34,414 bases of DNA from Rhizophagus sp. LPA8_4_AMF (GCA_021464525.1 JADRCO010000409.1:1-34414); one strand, 5' to 3'. Shown: positions 9,809 to 21,346, numbered from the stretch's first letter. Notes: generated by a model not told the origin, from the sequence alone. Numbers and translations are program-made.

Positions 9809-9916
9809 TTTCACCGAAGCCATTTCTCCGAATGAACATCTCGTCGAATGGACATTTCGCCGAATGGACATTTCGCCGAATGGACATTTCGCCGAATGTA
9901 TATACATTTCGCCGAG
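9809..9916 (+). repeat. Minisatellite of TTTCGCCGAATGGACA units
   Basis: About six 16-bp units, TTTCGCCGAATGGACA, degenerate at both ends (TTTCACCGAAGCCA, TTTCTCCGAATGAACA and so on) and regular in the middle. The GC content is well above the surroundings. A reverse-oriented version occurs at 10416-10646. Confidence 0.8.
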
Positions 9917-10084
9917 TTCTTTTTTCAGAATCGTCCATTTTGTTGTCGAAAATGTTGACATATTTAACAATTCGATACAAAGAAATAAAAATGTCCAAAG
10001 AACAAATTCTCTTTAAAAACTATTTTATTTTCATTTGTTTCAGAATATTAATGAATATGATGATTTTATTATCTTTATTTAAAC

Positions 10085-10450
10085 TTAATGTAACTTATTA
10101 AAATCTATTTTATTTGCAATAATATCTTTTAAATTGATGTTTAAATGTGTTAAAATTCGATGGATTGAATGTAGGATTCCAATTATTCCAATTAAACTTA
10201 ATTTATGTAATTCGCATTTTTCAATTGAAATAGATGCAAGATCGAATAAAATTAATTTTCCATATGGGTTTCTTGAATGACAGATGATGTGGGAAGAAAT
10301 CAGATTGTTGTTTGTAATTAATAAATTCTGAGGATCACAAAAAAAAAAATTTAGACGTGATTCAATATAATATATAAATAATTCGTTTAGCTTGTCAAAA
10401 AAAAGGAAATTTCCAAATCTTCGGCGAAATGTTCCTTCGTCGATTTTCAT
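10085..10450 (-). CDS. Small hypothetical ORF between facing minisatellites
   Basis: An ATG-started frame of 121 residues. Its first 13 residues (MKIDEGTFRRRFG) are encoded by the degenerate TTCGGCGAAATG repeat. The remainder (FFDKLNELFIYYIESRLN, SSHIICHSRNPYGKLILFDL, LHSIHRILTHLNINLKDI) has a balanced, protein-like composition with a Cys/His/Leu-rich core and no obvious membrane segment. I do not recognise a family. It could be a captured or decayed exon, or chance coding in AT-rich DNA. The repeat-derived N-terminus suggests that any genuine coding part may begin downstream or be spliced to something else. Confidence 0.3.
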   Translation of the reverse strand: MKIDEGTFRRRFGNFLFFDKLNELFIYYIESRLNFFFCDPQNLLITNNNLISSHIICHSRNPYGKLILFDLASISIEKCELHKLSLIGIIGILHSIHRILTHLNINLKDIIANKIDFNKLH

Positions 10451-10646
10451 TCATTTATAGCATAATTACGTGACTTTCAATTTATGGACACGAAAAAAAA
10501 AAAATTGAAAAATTATTCCTGTTCCTTTTCACATAAAAAATTCTTAATTTGTATGGTATAAATGGCTTCGACGAAATGTTCCTTCGGCAAAATGGTCATT
10601 TGGTAAAATGTTGGAAATGGCATTTTAGCGAATGGCACTTCACCGA
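10416..10646 (-). repeat. Degenerate minisatellite, reverse orientation of TTTCGCCGAA units
   Basis: Units such as TTCGGCGAAATGTTCC, TTCGACGAAATGTTCC and TTCGGCAAAATGGTCA appear at 10419-10440 and 10567-10600, followed by TTTAGCGAATGGCA. They are the reverse complement of the unit at 9809-9916, so the two arrays face each other across about 500 bp. Confidence 0.6.
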
Positions 10647-10659
10647 AACCCTTGTCGGA

Positions 10660-10791
10660 CGATTTCCCGAAGGACGTTATCCCGAAGGACGTTTTCCCGA
10701 ATTTTTGGCCTGAGTTATGCAGAGTTATGCACGAACATGTGATCCGTCTGGCGGCGTTAAAGTTTTCGGGAAAACGTCCTTCGGGAAATCG
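10660..10791. repeat. Palindromic element with CGATTTCCCGAAGGACGTT arms
   Basis: The left arm starts CGATTTCCCGAAGGACGTT and contains one extra 15-bp unit (CGTTATCCCGAAGGA). The right arm is the inverse, ending AACGTCCTTCGGGAAATCG at 10791. The loop holds GGCCTGAGTTATGCAGAGTT, a module reused in other repeats here. It is much more GC-rich than the flanks and a likely MITE or hairpin-forming relic. Confidence 0.6.
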
Positions 10792-10935
10792 TACTGTATC
10801 CGAACAAATAATATCACTTGGTGAAGAGTTCGCTATCACTATCAAGGGAATCAATTATACAAAGTAGGATTTATTTATAATGTAGGAAATTCTGTAAGTA
10901 TTAACTATTTAATTTATTCTCGCGTCATAAAATAT

Positions 10936-11057
10936 ACAATTTCCCGACAGCCTAACTCCGACCATTTGTTCACGTGTTAGTGCATAACTCTGCATACCTC
11001 TGGCCAAACCTGTCGGCGGGCAAATGTCCTGTCGGAAATCATACGTCGGGAAATTGT
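10936..11057. mobile_element. 122-bp MITE-like element with ACAATTTCCCGAC termini
   Basis: Perfect 13-bp terminal inverted repeats, ACAATTTCCCGAC (10936-10948) and GTCGGGAAATTGT (11045-11057). The interior has CATAACTCTGCATACCTCTG, the inverse of the module in the palindrome at 10660-10791, so the two are related and oppositely oriented. No clear target duplication and no coding capacity. Confidence 0.6.
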
Positions 11058-11334
11058 GGTGTAGCCAAAATATCACAAGAATTTTTGTCATATTAAAGCT
11101 TGTACGTAATGATAAAAGTGTCTATCAAAAATTAACTAACCTTTTTCACGGAAGATCCTTCTTTGATAAGCAAATTGAAAAGTTTCAGCTGGTCTTTAAA
11201 GGAAGAAAGAAATAACTGATTTTGATTTTTGATTTGTCATGTTTACTGTAAATCTTAACTAGTTATGATTAATTAATTAATTATCAAACAAAGTTAATAA
11301 ATTAATTCTTGGCAAATATCTACTTTGTAGTCCA

Positions 11335-11438
11335 TTTATAAAAAATTTTATCCGTTAGTTCTGTAAAAACTCCGTAAAAATGAGCCTTTTACGGAAAAAA
11401 GATGGAATATGAAAAATGGATCGACTTTTTTTACAGAG
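11335..11438. mobile_element. MITE-like element, CTGTAAAAAA family, copy 2
   Basis: The right end, reverse-complemented, reads CTCTGTAAAAAAAGTCGATC, then a TTTTCATATTCCAT stretch and TTTTTTCCGTAAA. This parallels the left end of the copy at 9219 (CCTGTAAAAAATGTTGATCC and onward). The left end, TTTATAAAAAATTTTATCCG, matches that copy's other terminus. It is shorter than copy 1 and oppositely oriented. Confidence 0.55.
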
Positions 11439-12670
11439 TTTTTAATCGCGATAACTTGTTACATAAACAATTCGCCTGACAAGATGTGACGTGGGTGGAA
11501 AGTGATAAAGATTGGAATCAGTATTATAATCGTTACATTTCATTTTTATATGGGACCAATGGAACTGGTATCTTAATCTATTATCCGAAAATATGCGTCA
11601 CCGGGTAATATTTAAATCATTGTATTTAAATTAATGGCAAAAATCATATTAATGATTATCTAAATAAAATTATTTTGTGATATATATATTTTTTTTTGTT
11701 TGTTTATGGTTTCACGCTAATAAATCAAAATCATTCGGAAAAAAGTAAAAAAATTAAGCGATCTTTTCGTAGAAATTTTTGCTTTTTTCGTTCTATAATA
11801 ATAAAATTTTTGGTATATGTATGTTAGGAATTTGTGGGTTCATTTATTTATTATATTTTTTTTTTTACGTCATTAGTAACGTAAAATAAATAACAAAATG
11901 TAAAATTTCATTTAAACAAAAAACTTTTTTTTTTTTTTTAAAAAAAAAACAAATACGGCAATTTTTGAATTACACAAGAAAAAAAATAATAATAATAATA
12001 ATTAATGTCAAAGAGTGAAAATGGGAGAGAACTACTACTTGCACGACCAAATAAAAAATGATTGATTTTATTATCATAGAATGAAAAAAACCAAATAGTG
12101 AATTGCCGGTATATAACATAATCTTTTTTGGAACATTCTATTTATCACTCATTAATTATATCTATAATATTTATGCAAGTCATCATGTCGTGATAAATTG
12201 TTAGGTACCAAATATTTATTTTTTTAAAATCGGAGTTTTTTTATTTTAGGAATTTACTTTGGTAATGCGGTAATCCCCCAAAATGTTCAGATTAGGTAAA
12301 TAAAAAAGGGTATCATTTTTTTATATTTCTAAAAATAATTTATGTCGTTATTAAGCCAAAATATTTAGTATTACCGAAATGAGAAATTTCTTTCTTAAAA
12401 TAATCAAATTTGGAACGAAAAAAAAAAAAAACGAAAAAAAAAGGTTTTATAGTTCAAAACCTTTATTTACATAATATTTATTTATTATTTTTTTCTTCTT
12501 ATCGCTGACCCTTTTCCCTCTTTTTTTCCCTCCTCCCCTCAAAAAATTAGATTTTTTTTTTTTTAAAAAAAAATTTAATAATAGTAATTATTTTCAATAT
12601 AAAGAAAAACAAATTTTAATAAAATTGAAGTTACATACACATACATATATTATTATTTTATATTATAAAT
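11439..12670. other. Intergenic, upstream of the glycosyltransferase-like gene
   Basis: AT-rich spacer with long A and T homopolymers (for example 11919-11950, 12419-12442, 12547-12570). A pyrimidine-rich stretch near 12490-12540 precedes the gene by about 150 bp and may be part of its promoter or leader. No gene supported. Confidence 0.4.
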
Positions 12671-13734
12671 ATGTCAAATTCGATTAGGAAAAAAATTCTG
12701 GTCCTAGTAATTGTATTCATAGTAACTTTATTAATGACAAGAATATACTTGCATGTATATCCTGAATCGGAAATTTTTAAAGGTAGCGTACTGTTTTTTT
12801 TATTCTTTAAATGTATAAGTGAATTTTACTAATTTTTCTTTCTATATATTATTTTATCTTAGAATATGAGGATGGAAATTTGAAAGGAAATTATACGAAT
12901 GATGTTAAGAATGATAAATATGAGGATTATGAGGATGAAGAAACAGAGGAACAATTAACTAATGATATTTTACCTACAATTATAACAGGAGCGAGCGAAA
13001 ATCATTTTTGCCCCTTGAAAAGTTTTCTCTACACTACCCATGAAACAATAAAAGAGTCCCAAACTAAGGCAAGAATAATTGTATATGATTTAGGATTGTC
13101 AGACAAACAAAGTGAAGAACTAGGTGATTTACAAAATAAAGGATATTTAACAAAAGTAAAATCATTCGATTGGTCAAAATATCCATCATTCTGGAATATA
13201 AGTATTGCAAGAGGGGAATACGCTTGGAAACCTGGAATGATTTATGAAATATCACAAAAATATCCTGGTGTTATAATTTGGTTGGATAGCGGAACCAAAG
13301 TTCAAGAAAAATTTTTTCGAAATATTAATGAATTTTTAGATGAAAATAATGGATTCATTTCACCTTCATCACCCGGTTTAATGATAAATTGGACACATCC
13401 AGGAGTTTATGATTACTTTAATGATGATCATATAAAATATGATAATTTACCAAATTGTAATGGTGCAAGTATAGCATTTGACACTAAACGTACTCAACCA
13501 TTGATTGATTCATGGTACGAATGTGCTTTAGATAAAGATTGTATCGCTCCTCCTGGAAGTAGTAGGGCAAATCACCGTCAAGATCAAGCTTTGCTAACTT
13601 ATCTTGCCGCCAGAGAAGGAAGAATTTGTAATCAAAGCAGGGATTATTTTGGTTTTCTTATTCATGATGATAGTAATTGTAAGAAAGAAATTACAAAATA
13701 TGAAAGTGGACATAAAAATTTAAAAGAACATTAA
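12671..13734 (+). CDS. Type II membrane glycosyltransferase-like protein (DUF1647-like)
   Basis: Two exons, 12671-12782 and 12863-13734, with an 80-bp GT-AG intron (GTAGCG to TATCTTAG) at phase 1; 327 residues. A short basic N-terminus (MSNSIRKK) precedes a membrane anchor at about 9-23 (ILVLVIVFIVTLLM), then an acidic stem (about 55-70) and a lumenal domain from about 75: TIITGASENHFCPLKSFLYT, ARIIVYDLGLS, RGEYAWKPGMIYEIS, VIIWLDSGT (about 174-182), NCNGASIAFDT and NHRQDQALLTYLA (274-286). The pattern of a GASxxH start, an aromatic-rich WKP segment, a D-x-G acidic motif and a late RQDQ motif resembles GT-A type nucleotide-sugar transferases, including DUF1647-type proteins. Four N-x-S/T sites fit passage through the secretory pathway. 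The Golgi role and substrate are inferred. Upstream stop-free leader absent; the first-exon ATG is the only sensible start. Confidence 0.75.
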
Positions 13735-13805
13735 TTAATATATAGATATTAATTTAAAAAATATTTATTTATATTTATTCCTCCCTACATTAGGGTCATG
13801 ATAAG

Positions 13806-13822
13806 GACTATAAAGTATAGTC
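13806..13822. repeat. Perfect 17-bp palindrome GACTATA-AAG-TATAGTC
   Basis: A perfect stem in the 3' flank of the glycosyltransferase-like gene, about 70 bp after the stop, with a partial echo (GGACTATAAAAATGTAGTC) at 13831-13849. It could form a hairpin in the 3' untranslated region; function unknown. Confidence 0.4.
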
Positions 13823-13849
13823 GTGAATATGGACTATAAAAATGTAGTC

Positions 13850-15063
13850 ATGTAGATTTTCTATAAAATAACAAAATGGGTTGAACCTTTTTTTTGTAAT
13901 TAAAATAATATATATAATATGTATATATATATGTTCATAGTTTTTTAACAAATAAATATTTTTTTCACATGAAAATTCTATGATTTCCTATTTAATTTTT
14001 AACCTTTACGAATTTCGTTGGAAAATTCTACGATTTCCTAATGAATTTTAGATGATTTATAATCATTAATTCATTGATTAGAAATTCTGAGATTAAAAAC
14101 AAAACCAGTTAAATATTTAATTATTATTACTTATTTTAAAATTATTAATAAGAAAAAATTTTACGTTTGTTACATAAATCTGCTTGCTAAACGTAACGGT
14201 AACCTTAATTATTAAACTTATCAGTTATCTGTTATTTAAAAGACGTCGAGTTGTTACGTATCACGAGTTTACAAACGAGCATCAATGGCACCAAAAAAAA
14301 ATTTTTTTTTTTATGTTTGAAAAAAAAAGTACAAAATATAATGCATCAATAAATCACCACTTTAATTAAAAATTTTATTTCATTCATCGTTTTTTTATTA
14401 TTATTATCATTTGTTTAATACTTATTACATAATAATAATAATAAGACTTGGCGATTCCTTTTTTAAAAATATACGTTTTTTAAAAAGGAAAATTTCAATG
14501 AAGTAAACTGAATTTATTTGTTTTGAGCGATGGGAAAAAGTGGGAAAAAGTGGAAATATATATAATATGTATTATGTATGTATAAACAAAAAAAAAAAAA
14601 ATTATTTATGATATTGATGATAAAAAATTATTCACAAATAAAAAAATGAATGATTACAATTTTTTTTTTTTTTGATGCAAAAAAAAATTTTGAATATACA
14701 AGTTTGTTAAAAATTAAAAAATGACACCCATTAAAAAAATGTAATTAAAAATAAAATATTATTATTATTGAATATATAACAGTTTACGTGACCCGTTCAC
14801 GTACCATCATTTTTTTTTTTTTTTTTTTTTTTTACCAATAATAAAGTTGAAAATAATATACATAAAACTTTCAATGTAATTTAATTATATTACAAGAAAA
14901 GCTGTTCATATTATAACTGAAGAAGAAAGGCGAGATATATTGTAAATAATGCAATTCGAATTGAAATGGTATAAAAAAGGGTTGTAGTAAATAAATTTAG
15001 GAGAGGGGGAAAGGAATGTTGTGTTTTTTAAATTTTTGGTATTTTTTTAAAGGATGTAATTCA
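13850..15063. other. Intergenic between convergent genes
   Basis: AT-rich, homopolymer-rich spacer (long T run at about 14811-14833) between the plus-strand glycosyltransferase-like gene and the minus-strand methyltransferase. It holds only 3' ends and no supported gene. Confidence 0.4.
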
Positions 15064-16073
15064 TCAAGGTTTCTGCGCAAAAAATCTTTGCGTTTTAAAT
15101 CCACTGTCACATTCAGTTACTTCTTTGATAAGATCTTGTAATAAGTTGTCAAATTTTTCTGAATTTATGCTCGTGAATTCTAAGATTGAACTTTTTAATG
15201 TTGAAAAAATTGAGATGATATTTTTAATACTCAATTCACAAATAGTTCCATTTTTTTCCCCATGATATGTTATCTTCTCTTCATTATGAATATTGATAAA
15301 TCCATGTCTGTCGAGAATTTTAGGGATCTCACGGCATAGATATACATTGATTCCACGTTGACGCAATAACGCTTGATCTAATAATTTATAATTTTTATCA
15401 TGTTTAAAAAATTATTGTAGCAAAAAAAATAATGATTATAATGATTATAAAATTATAACTCACATGAACTGCAAAAAAATTTCATAGTTGGACTGGGATT
15501 AATTATTTCATTATCATGTTCCATTATTTCAATCCAACCACCAGGTTTCAAAACTCTTATTAATTCATTATATAATGTTTTCATATTACAATAGTTTTCC
15601 GATATTGTACTAAGCAAACATTTAAGATGAATAAAATCAAAGTGATTATCCGGAAACGGTAAACCTGTTGAAACGTCAACTGATTCAAATATTACGTTTA
15701 AAGGATGAGTATCCAAAGGATATAGAGGTAAAATATCTATTCCTGTAAAATTAGATGAAGGGTAATTCGTTGCCATCTCCAATAACCAATTTCCTGATCC
15801 ACAACCAACATCAAGGACTTCAGCTCCTCCTGATTTTAAGATCGATTCAACTGGAGAAGAAAAATGAGAATTCCATATTTGTATTTGTAAATCATGTTGT
15901 ACATGTAACCTATCAAGTTCCTTCTCATCACTTGGTAGAATATATTTATCGGAATCCTTTAGAAATTTTCTACCATTAATAAATTTAAATGAATCGTTAC
16001 TATTACGACCGCAATTAATTGTACATTTATTATTCCTATTAAGTTTAAATTGATGAGATGGCGTGTTACCCAT
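15064..16073 (-). CDS. SAM-dependent methyltransferase, paralogue A (one intron)
   Basis: Exons 15464-16073 and 15064-15377 are joined across an 86-bp intron (GTGAGT to ATTATTAG, phase 1), giving 307 residues. A class I Rossmann methyltransferase core is clear: motif I EVLDVGCGSGNWLLEMA (86-101) binds S-adenosylmethionine, FTGIDILPLYP (109-119) ends strand 2 with the ribose-binding acidic residue, LPFPDNHFDFIHLKCLL (138-154) is the motif II/III region, and LIRVLKPGGWIEIMEHD (171-187) is the post-motif loop. The N-terminus MGNTPS fits an N-myristoylation signal (Gly2, Ser6), so membrane association is possible. Substrate unknown; the layout resembles fungal Methyltransf_25/LaeA-like proteins. 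A paralogue lies at 22892-24211 on the same strand. Intron position and phase match that gene's third intron exactly. Confidence 0.85.
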
Positions 16074-19000
16074 TATTTAATAAAAGAATGTAATTTGTTC
16101 AAATTAGAACAGGTTAATAAAAATATAAAAGAATGTAAAAAGATAAATACAATATAAAAATGGTATAAAAAGATTTTTAAGGAATGTAAAATTTGCCGTA
16201 AAAGACAAAAAGAAATGTATTGTATACAAACTATGCTAATTAATAAATAAATAAAGCCCCAAAAATGCAACCAAACTATTTTTGCAAGTTTGAGTTATAA
16301 AGAAAGAAAAAAAGTTTTTTTTCCTTTTAACGGTTTTATATATATGCATTTTTTTTACTAAAAATAAAATCTTACGTAACAAACTTTAAAAAAAAGCTGA
16401 TACAAAAAAAAAATAAGATAAAACCCAAATCTTTTTTTGATGTGTAATATGATAAATTTTTGAATAATTTATTTATTTTTATGTACCTCATATAATGAAT
16501 CTAATTTGTAAATTCATTGTTTCCTTATACCAAATCATTAATATTAATAATTTTCATTTGTGCTTCGAAACATGGTTTGATTCTTCTGTCGTACACGATA
16601 TTATAATGGTTTAATAATACTGTATCCAATTCATAATTTTTTTAAATTCCTATTTGTCCTTATTTTAAGGGCCCCAGATTTGTTATAATTTTATATACAT
16701 GATCATTATTTATCGTTCTTGTGTCACTTAAAATATGTCCAAAATTATTAATGCATAATGATTATTCCAGTTCCGGGAAGAGATTGGGAAATCGTGGACC
16801 ACTTACTTGGAAAATCAAATTTATGTACCAACGCAACATAAAAATAAAATTTTCCGTTTTGTATTAGTCTTAGATCAAAAGAGAGAGAGAGAGAGAAAAA
16901 AAATACCTCAATGAAAGAATTATTATGATATATTATTTATTTTTTTTTTATACGCCATTTACTTTTTTTTTTGCCAAATTAATCTTAAAACACTGTGTAA
17001 AGAAAACATAAACTTTTATCCATTTCAGTTGGTCTTACCGCGTGAATTACTTAAATGCATCCGTCAAGTCTATTTAGGAAGGATAAAGATCTTGGCTTTT
17101 ACTAAATACGTTAACCGGACTGCGGCAATATGTGATGTAACATAACATTAATACATTATATTAAACCAAATGTATTATACCATTTAATGTATTGTTTGTT
17201 TCGATAATAATTTAAAGGGCTTTGCTGTGAAACAAAAGTTTTCGATCTATATCCGTTTAAACTTGATACTGTTTGAAAAAAAAAAAAAAAAATGTTCGGA
17301 GCAATAGCTCATCATTTACTAACGCTCGGAAATTTTTGAATTGTGGTAACGTAATATCTGACGTAAAATCGTAAAATACCTGAAAATCGGCTTTTTCATT
17401 TTACATCGCATATATGCATAACATATCCGTTGCCTAATGCTGCAAATATATGCCGCAAATGAATAATATTAATCTTATTCAGGTAAAATTGAATTTTAAA
17501 TTTTTTTTTTTTTTTTTGTCATAAAATGTCAATTTTTTTTTAACATAAACCGACTAATCAAATATCCGAAATACAACAAATAATATTTTATTTTAATTTT
17601 TACGGGTTGTTGTTAAAATATTTTTTTTTTCTTTATTTAGGGGTTTCATGTATAAAATTGCATGTCAAATAATCAAATAATATTATAATAATAATAATAA
17701 TTTCTTTTATATTGTGATTATAATTTACGTTATATCCCAAAATGTGTTAATAATTTCCATTTTTATTTATTATATATATTAATCTTGAAACGTCGTTGTT
17801 TATGTAATAAATGTTATATACTAAAAAAGCAAATTGTCAATTATGCTGTGTGGAAATCTATATAAACTATTAAACCATTACCGTTCATTCTAGAATGAAA
17901 CATTAATATCAGCAACAGCAGATTTTTTTTTATTTTCAAATGCTTTTGTTTTCGTTCTAATAAATCAGATAATCTTAATCAAATTTAACCAAAATATGGA
18001 AATATTAAAAAAATGAAAGGGTTTAATTTCTGTGGTGAAACAACAAAGTTAAATTGGGGACCATCTATTCGTGATTCTTCATTTATGATTTTCAAAGCCA
18101 CAGAATAAGTTACAATTGCACAAAAATCCTCATATTATCTTGTACATACATAATATTGTTTTTATCTTGTACTCTGATAACAAAACTTGATTTGTTTTGG
18201 AAAAAAAATATTTCGTAAAATTGATTGCAGAATCATCATCAAAAAAAAAAAAAAATATTATTTTGTGCCACAATTTTATTAGTTTTAACTGGATTCTTTG
18301 ATTACTTACCTTACTTATTACTACTTTTATATTAATACTTTTATTATTGCGACGTTTATTTCAAAAAAAGGGTATCTTTCTGTTAAAATCAATAACTAGA
18401 TTAAACATTCGAACCAAATTTACCAAATTTTACATTTTTTATTCCGATAGAAAATAAGTTCGCATTTATATAGCATGTACTGTACTGTAATTATATTTTC
18501 TATATAGCATGCATATATTTTCGATCAGGTTTTATATTCTTTTTTGATGTCTATTCTATTGTAAAAAAAAAAAAAATTATATTATGAACAAATTTTTGGG
18601 GAACAAATAAAAACGCGTGAATATTAACAATCTTTGGCGGAGTTCGAAACATCTATTAAGAGGATTTGTTTTGGTTGTACACGATAAACTGGACCTTCGA
18701 TATCAGATTTTCTTTTGAAACCAAATCTGTCATATTTAAAAACAATCTTGATATACAGTATAATTGTGATATTTTATAAATCGGATTTGATTTCAAAAAA
18801 ATGGTATTGATTTATATTATAATTCCGGTCGATATGATTAATTTTGATCGAGATCAAGATTTTAAACAAAATTCTTTTATGTAAATATCATATGCAATTT
18901 TTTTTTTTTTTTTAATCCTTCAATTAAAGTATATAAATAGCTTTTTTTTCTTTGTAAATTTTGATATATTGGATTCTAACTTCCGATATAAGAAGATTTT

Positions 19001-19415
19001 GATATGTCGAATATTTTGTTTTTTATTATTATTTTTATTTTTAGCATGTAGAGACAGACAAATACAGAGTACGGCGACGTAAAAATATATAGATCAATTT
19101 TTTTCACTAGAAAAATATAATCTAAGCTATATTTACTACTACCTAATCCCAAAAAGGAATCATCATGCCCTGTTGTTTTTGAGTCAATAGGTTCGACCGG
19201 ACTCATCTACTAATTAGGAGCAAGATATTTTTATTTCTATTTTTATTTCACAGAGAAATACACCGACTATAGGAAATTGATTCGAGAAGTAGTACAAAAA
19301 GAGAACTGTAAACAAACCATCTACTGGTGGAAGGGAAGGGAAGGACTAGCAATAATGCACGACACGAAACACTACAGCAGCCCACACCAGGAAAGTGAAA
19401 TGGAGGGGTCAGATA
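16074..19415. other. Long intergenic stretch with no supported gene
   Basis: More than 3 kb of AT-rich sequence. Visible items are a GA microsatellite (about 16879-16898), many poly-A/T runs and two short open stretches that look weakly protein-like (16789-16917 and 17036-17150) but lack supporting structure. 19200-19410 is less AT-rich and may be an old repeat. Confidence 0.4.
16879..16898. repeat. GA microsatellite
   Basis: About eight GA dinucleotides in a row followed by poly-A. Confidence 0.7.
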
Positions 19416-19537
19416 CCGTATAGTTCCGAAATTAAGCGTCCCCGAAAATAAGCACCCTTTACCAGAATTATGGAGATTTTGGCCAGAATTATGAGGACCT
19501 GGGCCGGAGTTATGTGTGAAATTTCGGAACGATTCGG
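19416..19537. mobile_element. TA-flanked MITE, 122 bp, family related to 27531
   Basis: The termini CCGTATAGTTCCGAAATT (19416-19433) and AATTTCGGAACGATTCGG (19520-19537) are inverted repeats matching at 16 of 18 positions, flanked on both sides by TA. The interior CCAGAATTATGG, TTTTGGCCAGAATTATGAGG and GGCCGG run is almost the same as the inverted interior of the element at 27531-27663. TA duplications point to a Tc1/mariner-type (or other TA-targeting) mobiliser. No coding capacity. Confidence 0.7.
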
Positions 19538-20976
19538 TATATCGAATATGATAAATTCCATCACGTGACCGACTGGTCTTTTGTCATATTCCCCTATCTT
19601 TTTTTTACTTATTCGCCGCGCATTAATGCATTATAAGTTACATTAATTTTCTGATGCTGTTCAGAGCAGTAGTAAAAATTCTGTGTGCTTAGTATCATAC
19701 ATGATAATTTTTGATTATGTGAGGATTCTTACAGATGATGTGTGCTATATACTTGCGCTATATAAATTTAATAATGTGCGCTACTATTATTATAATTTGT
19801 GAGGGAATTTAAGATCATGTACATGACACAGATCAAATATTCCATTAATTCCATAATTCTGACATTAAGGTTTTACATGGTGTACGTTAAAGAAGCTCCA
19901 TATCCATGATTACAATATAACATCATCATTAATTTAATTACTGTATATAACTGGTCAGAATCAACATTATAAATTTTAGGATATTGACCATTCATTAATT
20001 TTATATTATATAAATACCACTTTTGATTCTTCTAATAATAATATTATTTTGTTGGCGATCTATTATTAAAATTGGTTTCGTTTATCATTTATAATCAAGT
20101 CTACTATACGTATAATTTAATAATAAAATGGGGGAAATTGCAATCTGCTCATGTAATTCCCGAAAAGAGAAATATTTTTGATTTTTCGAACCCAAAGACA
20201 ATCAAATAATTTGAATTTTGAAATAAAAATATAAGTTTCTTGACGGGTTAAGATTTTGAAAGAAGGTGAGCTAGAACATGTCACATACAGCCCAAGTCTT
20301 TTGTAACATAGTAAAATATTTCAATAGCTATTGATCCAATTTTAATGAATTATATATAGTTCACTAGAAATTATGTCCTATAAAGAAAACTCCGATAAAT
20401 GATCATTTTTCTAGATTTTATTTCAAAAAACTCTGACATGTGATCAATTGTCTAAAAATTTTTATAGGAATGACGAATCAAATGGTGGTAAATTTCAAAT
20501 CTCTAGGTAAAATTATGACCTTTGAAGTTTTATTATGCATAATTTAAATAATTAAAGTGATTTTTTCGAATATTTGACTCCTCGAAGTATCTTTATCGAA
20601 CCGAACTATTTAAAGTGATTAAATAAGACTACAGTAAGAACCTGTTCGACATACTAGTAATGAAATTTTGAAGATTTTTTTTTTCGATTTAAATTTATTT
20701 TCACTTAAACTACAAATATTATCTTTTTATCGAGGATGCTAATGGTAGATTTACTACGAAATCCTGACGATAAAATCCCGTTATATCACAATCCAACACT
20801 CATAATCTTGACAAATCATAATCCTAAAAGTTCAAAATCCTGATACTCATTAGTCATTACCCTGATAGTTATATTTAAATTAAGTTTATTATATTAAAAT
20901 AATAAAAAATTTTATAAATCACAATTTTCATGCATTTTAAACATTACCGTATAGCAGTGACTAAAATACCCCGGGT

Positions 20977-21294
20977 TAGTGTTGTACATGGGTCCCGCCA
21001 AAATTTTAATGTCCTCCCGTCCAGTGTCCCGTCCAAGTTTACGAATAGTAAAATAACTAAAAAATTTAAATCAACCATTTGATTCGTCTAGATAAGACGA
21101 ACCAAATGAGCTATAATTTATTATTTTATTTTTATTTTTAAGCTTAAAAGTATGAGTTATAATTTATTAAAATTGAATCAGTAGTAAAAAATCTATATCA
21201 CGTGATTTTTGATGTCCCAATGTCCCGGACATTGTTGAAATCTTTGGACATGTCCTGGACTGTCCCATCCCGTCCTGTCCCAATGACAACACTG
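20977..21294. mobile_element. hAT-like MITE with perfect 8-bp target duplication CCCCGGGT
   Basis: The 318-bp element starts TAGTGTTGTACATGGG and ends CCAATGACAACACTG, giving hAT-like inverted termini (Y)AGTGTTGTNATNGG. It is bordered by identical 8-mers CCCCGGGT at 20969-20976 and 21295-21302. Sub-terminal regions are rich in GTCCCGTCC and TGTCCCGGACATT repeats. The centre is AT-rich and non-coding. Exact target duplications suggest a fairly recent insertion. Needs transposase in trans. Confidence 0.85.
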
Positions 21295-21346
21295 CCCCGG
21301 GTATAAACAATTTACCCGATTTAAAACGTTGATTCGTACCTGGGAA

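Noticed and set aside
9671-10101. Several overlapping frames through the TTTCGCCGAA minisatellite on both strands
   Set aside because: All arise because the repeat unit lacks stops; the encoded residues are repeat-derived.
10513-10867. Frames on both strands through the TTTCCCGAAGG palindrome
   Set aside because: Explained by the inverted repeat; both strands are open for the same reason.
10909-11215. 60- and 63-codon frames over the ACAATTTCCCGAC element
   Set aside because: Overlap a non-coding MITE and lack gene structure.
16789-16917. Possible exon reading FREEIGKSWTTYLENQIYVP after a CAG acceptor-like site
   Set aside because: Two frames are open at once, no other exons found, and it ends in the GA microsatellite.
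17036-17156. Possible exon reading LVLPRELLKCIRQVYLGRIK after TTTCAG
   Set aside because: Too short, no downstream donor or partner exon, no family match.
18976-19206. 76-codon minus-strand frame starting MSPVEPIDSKTTGHDDSFLG
   Set aside because: The first 24 residues look protein-like and a GTAAAT donor follows, but no second exon could be found; the rest is AT-biased.
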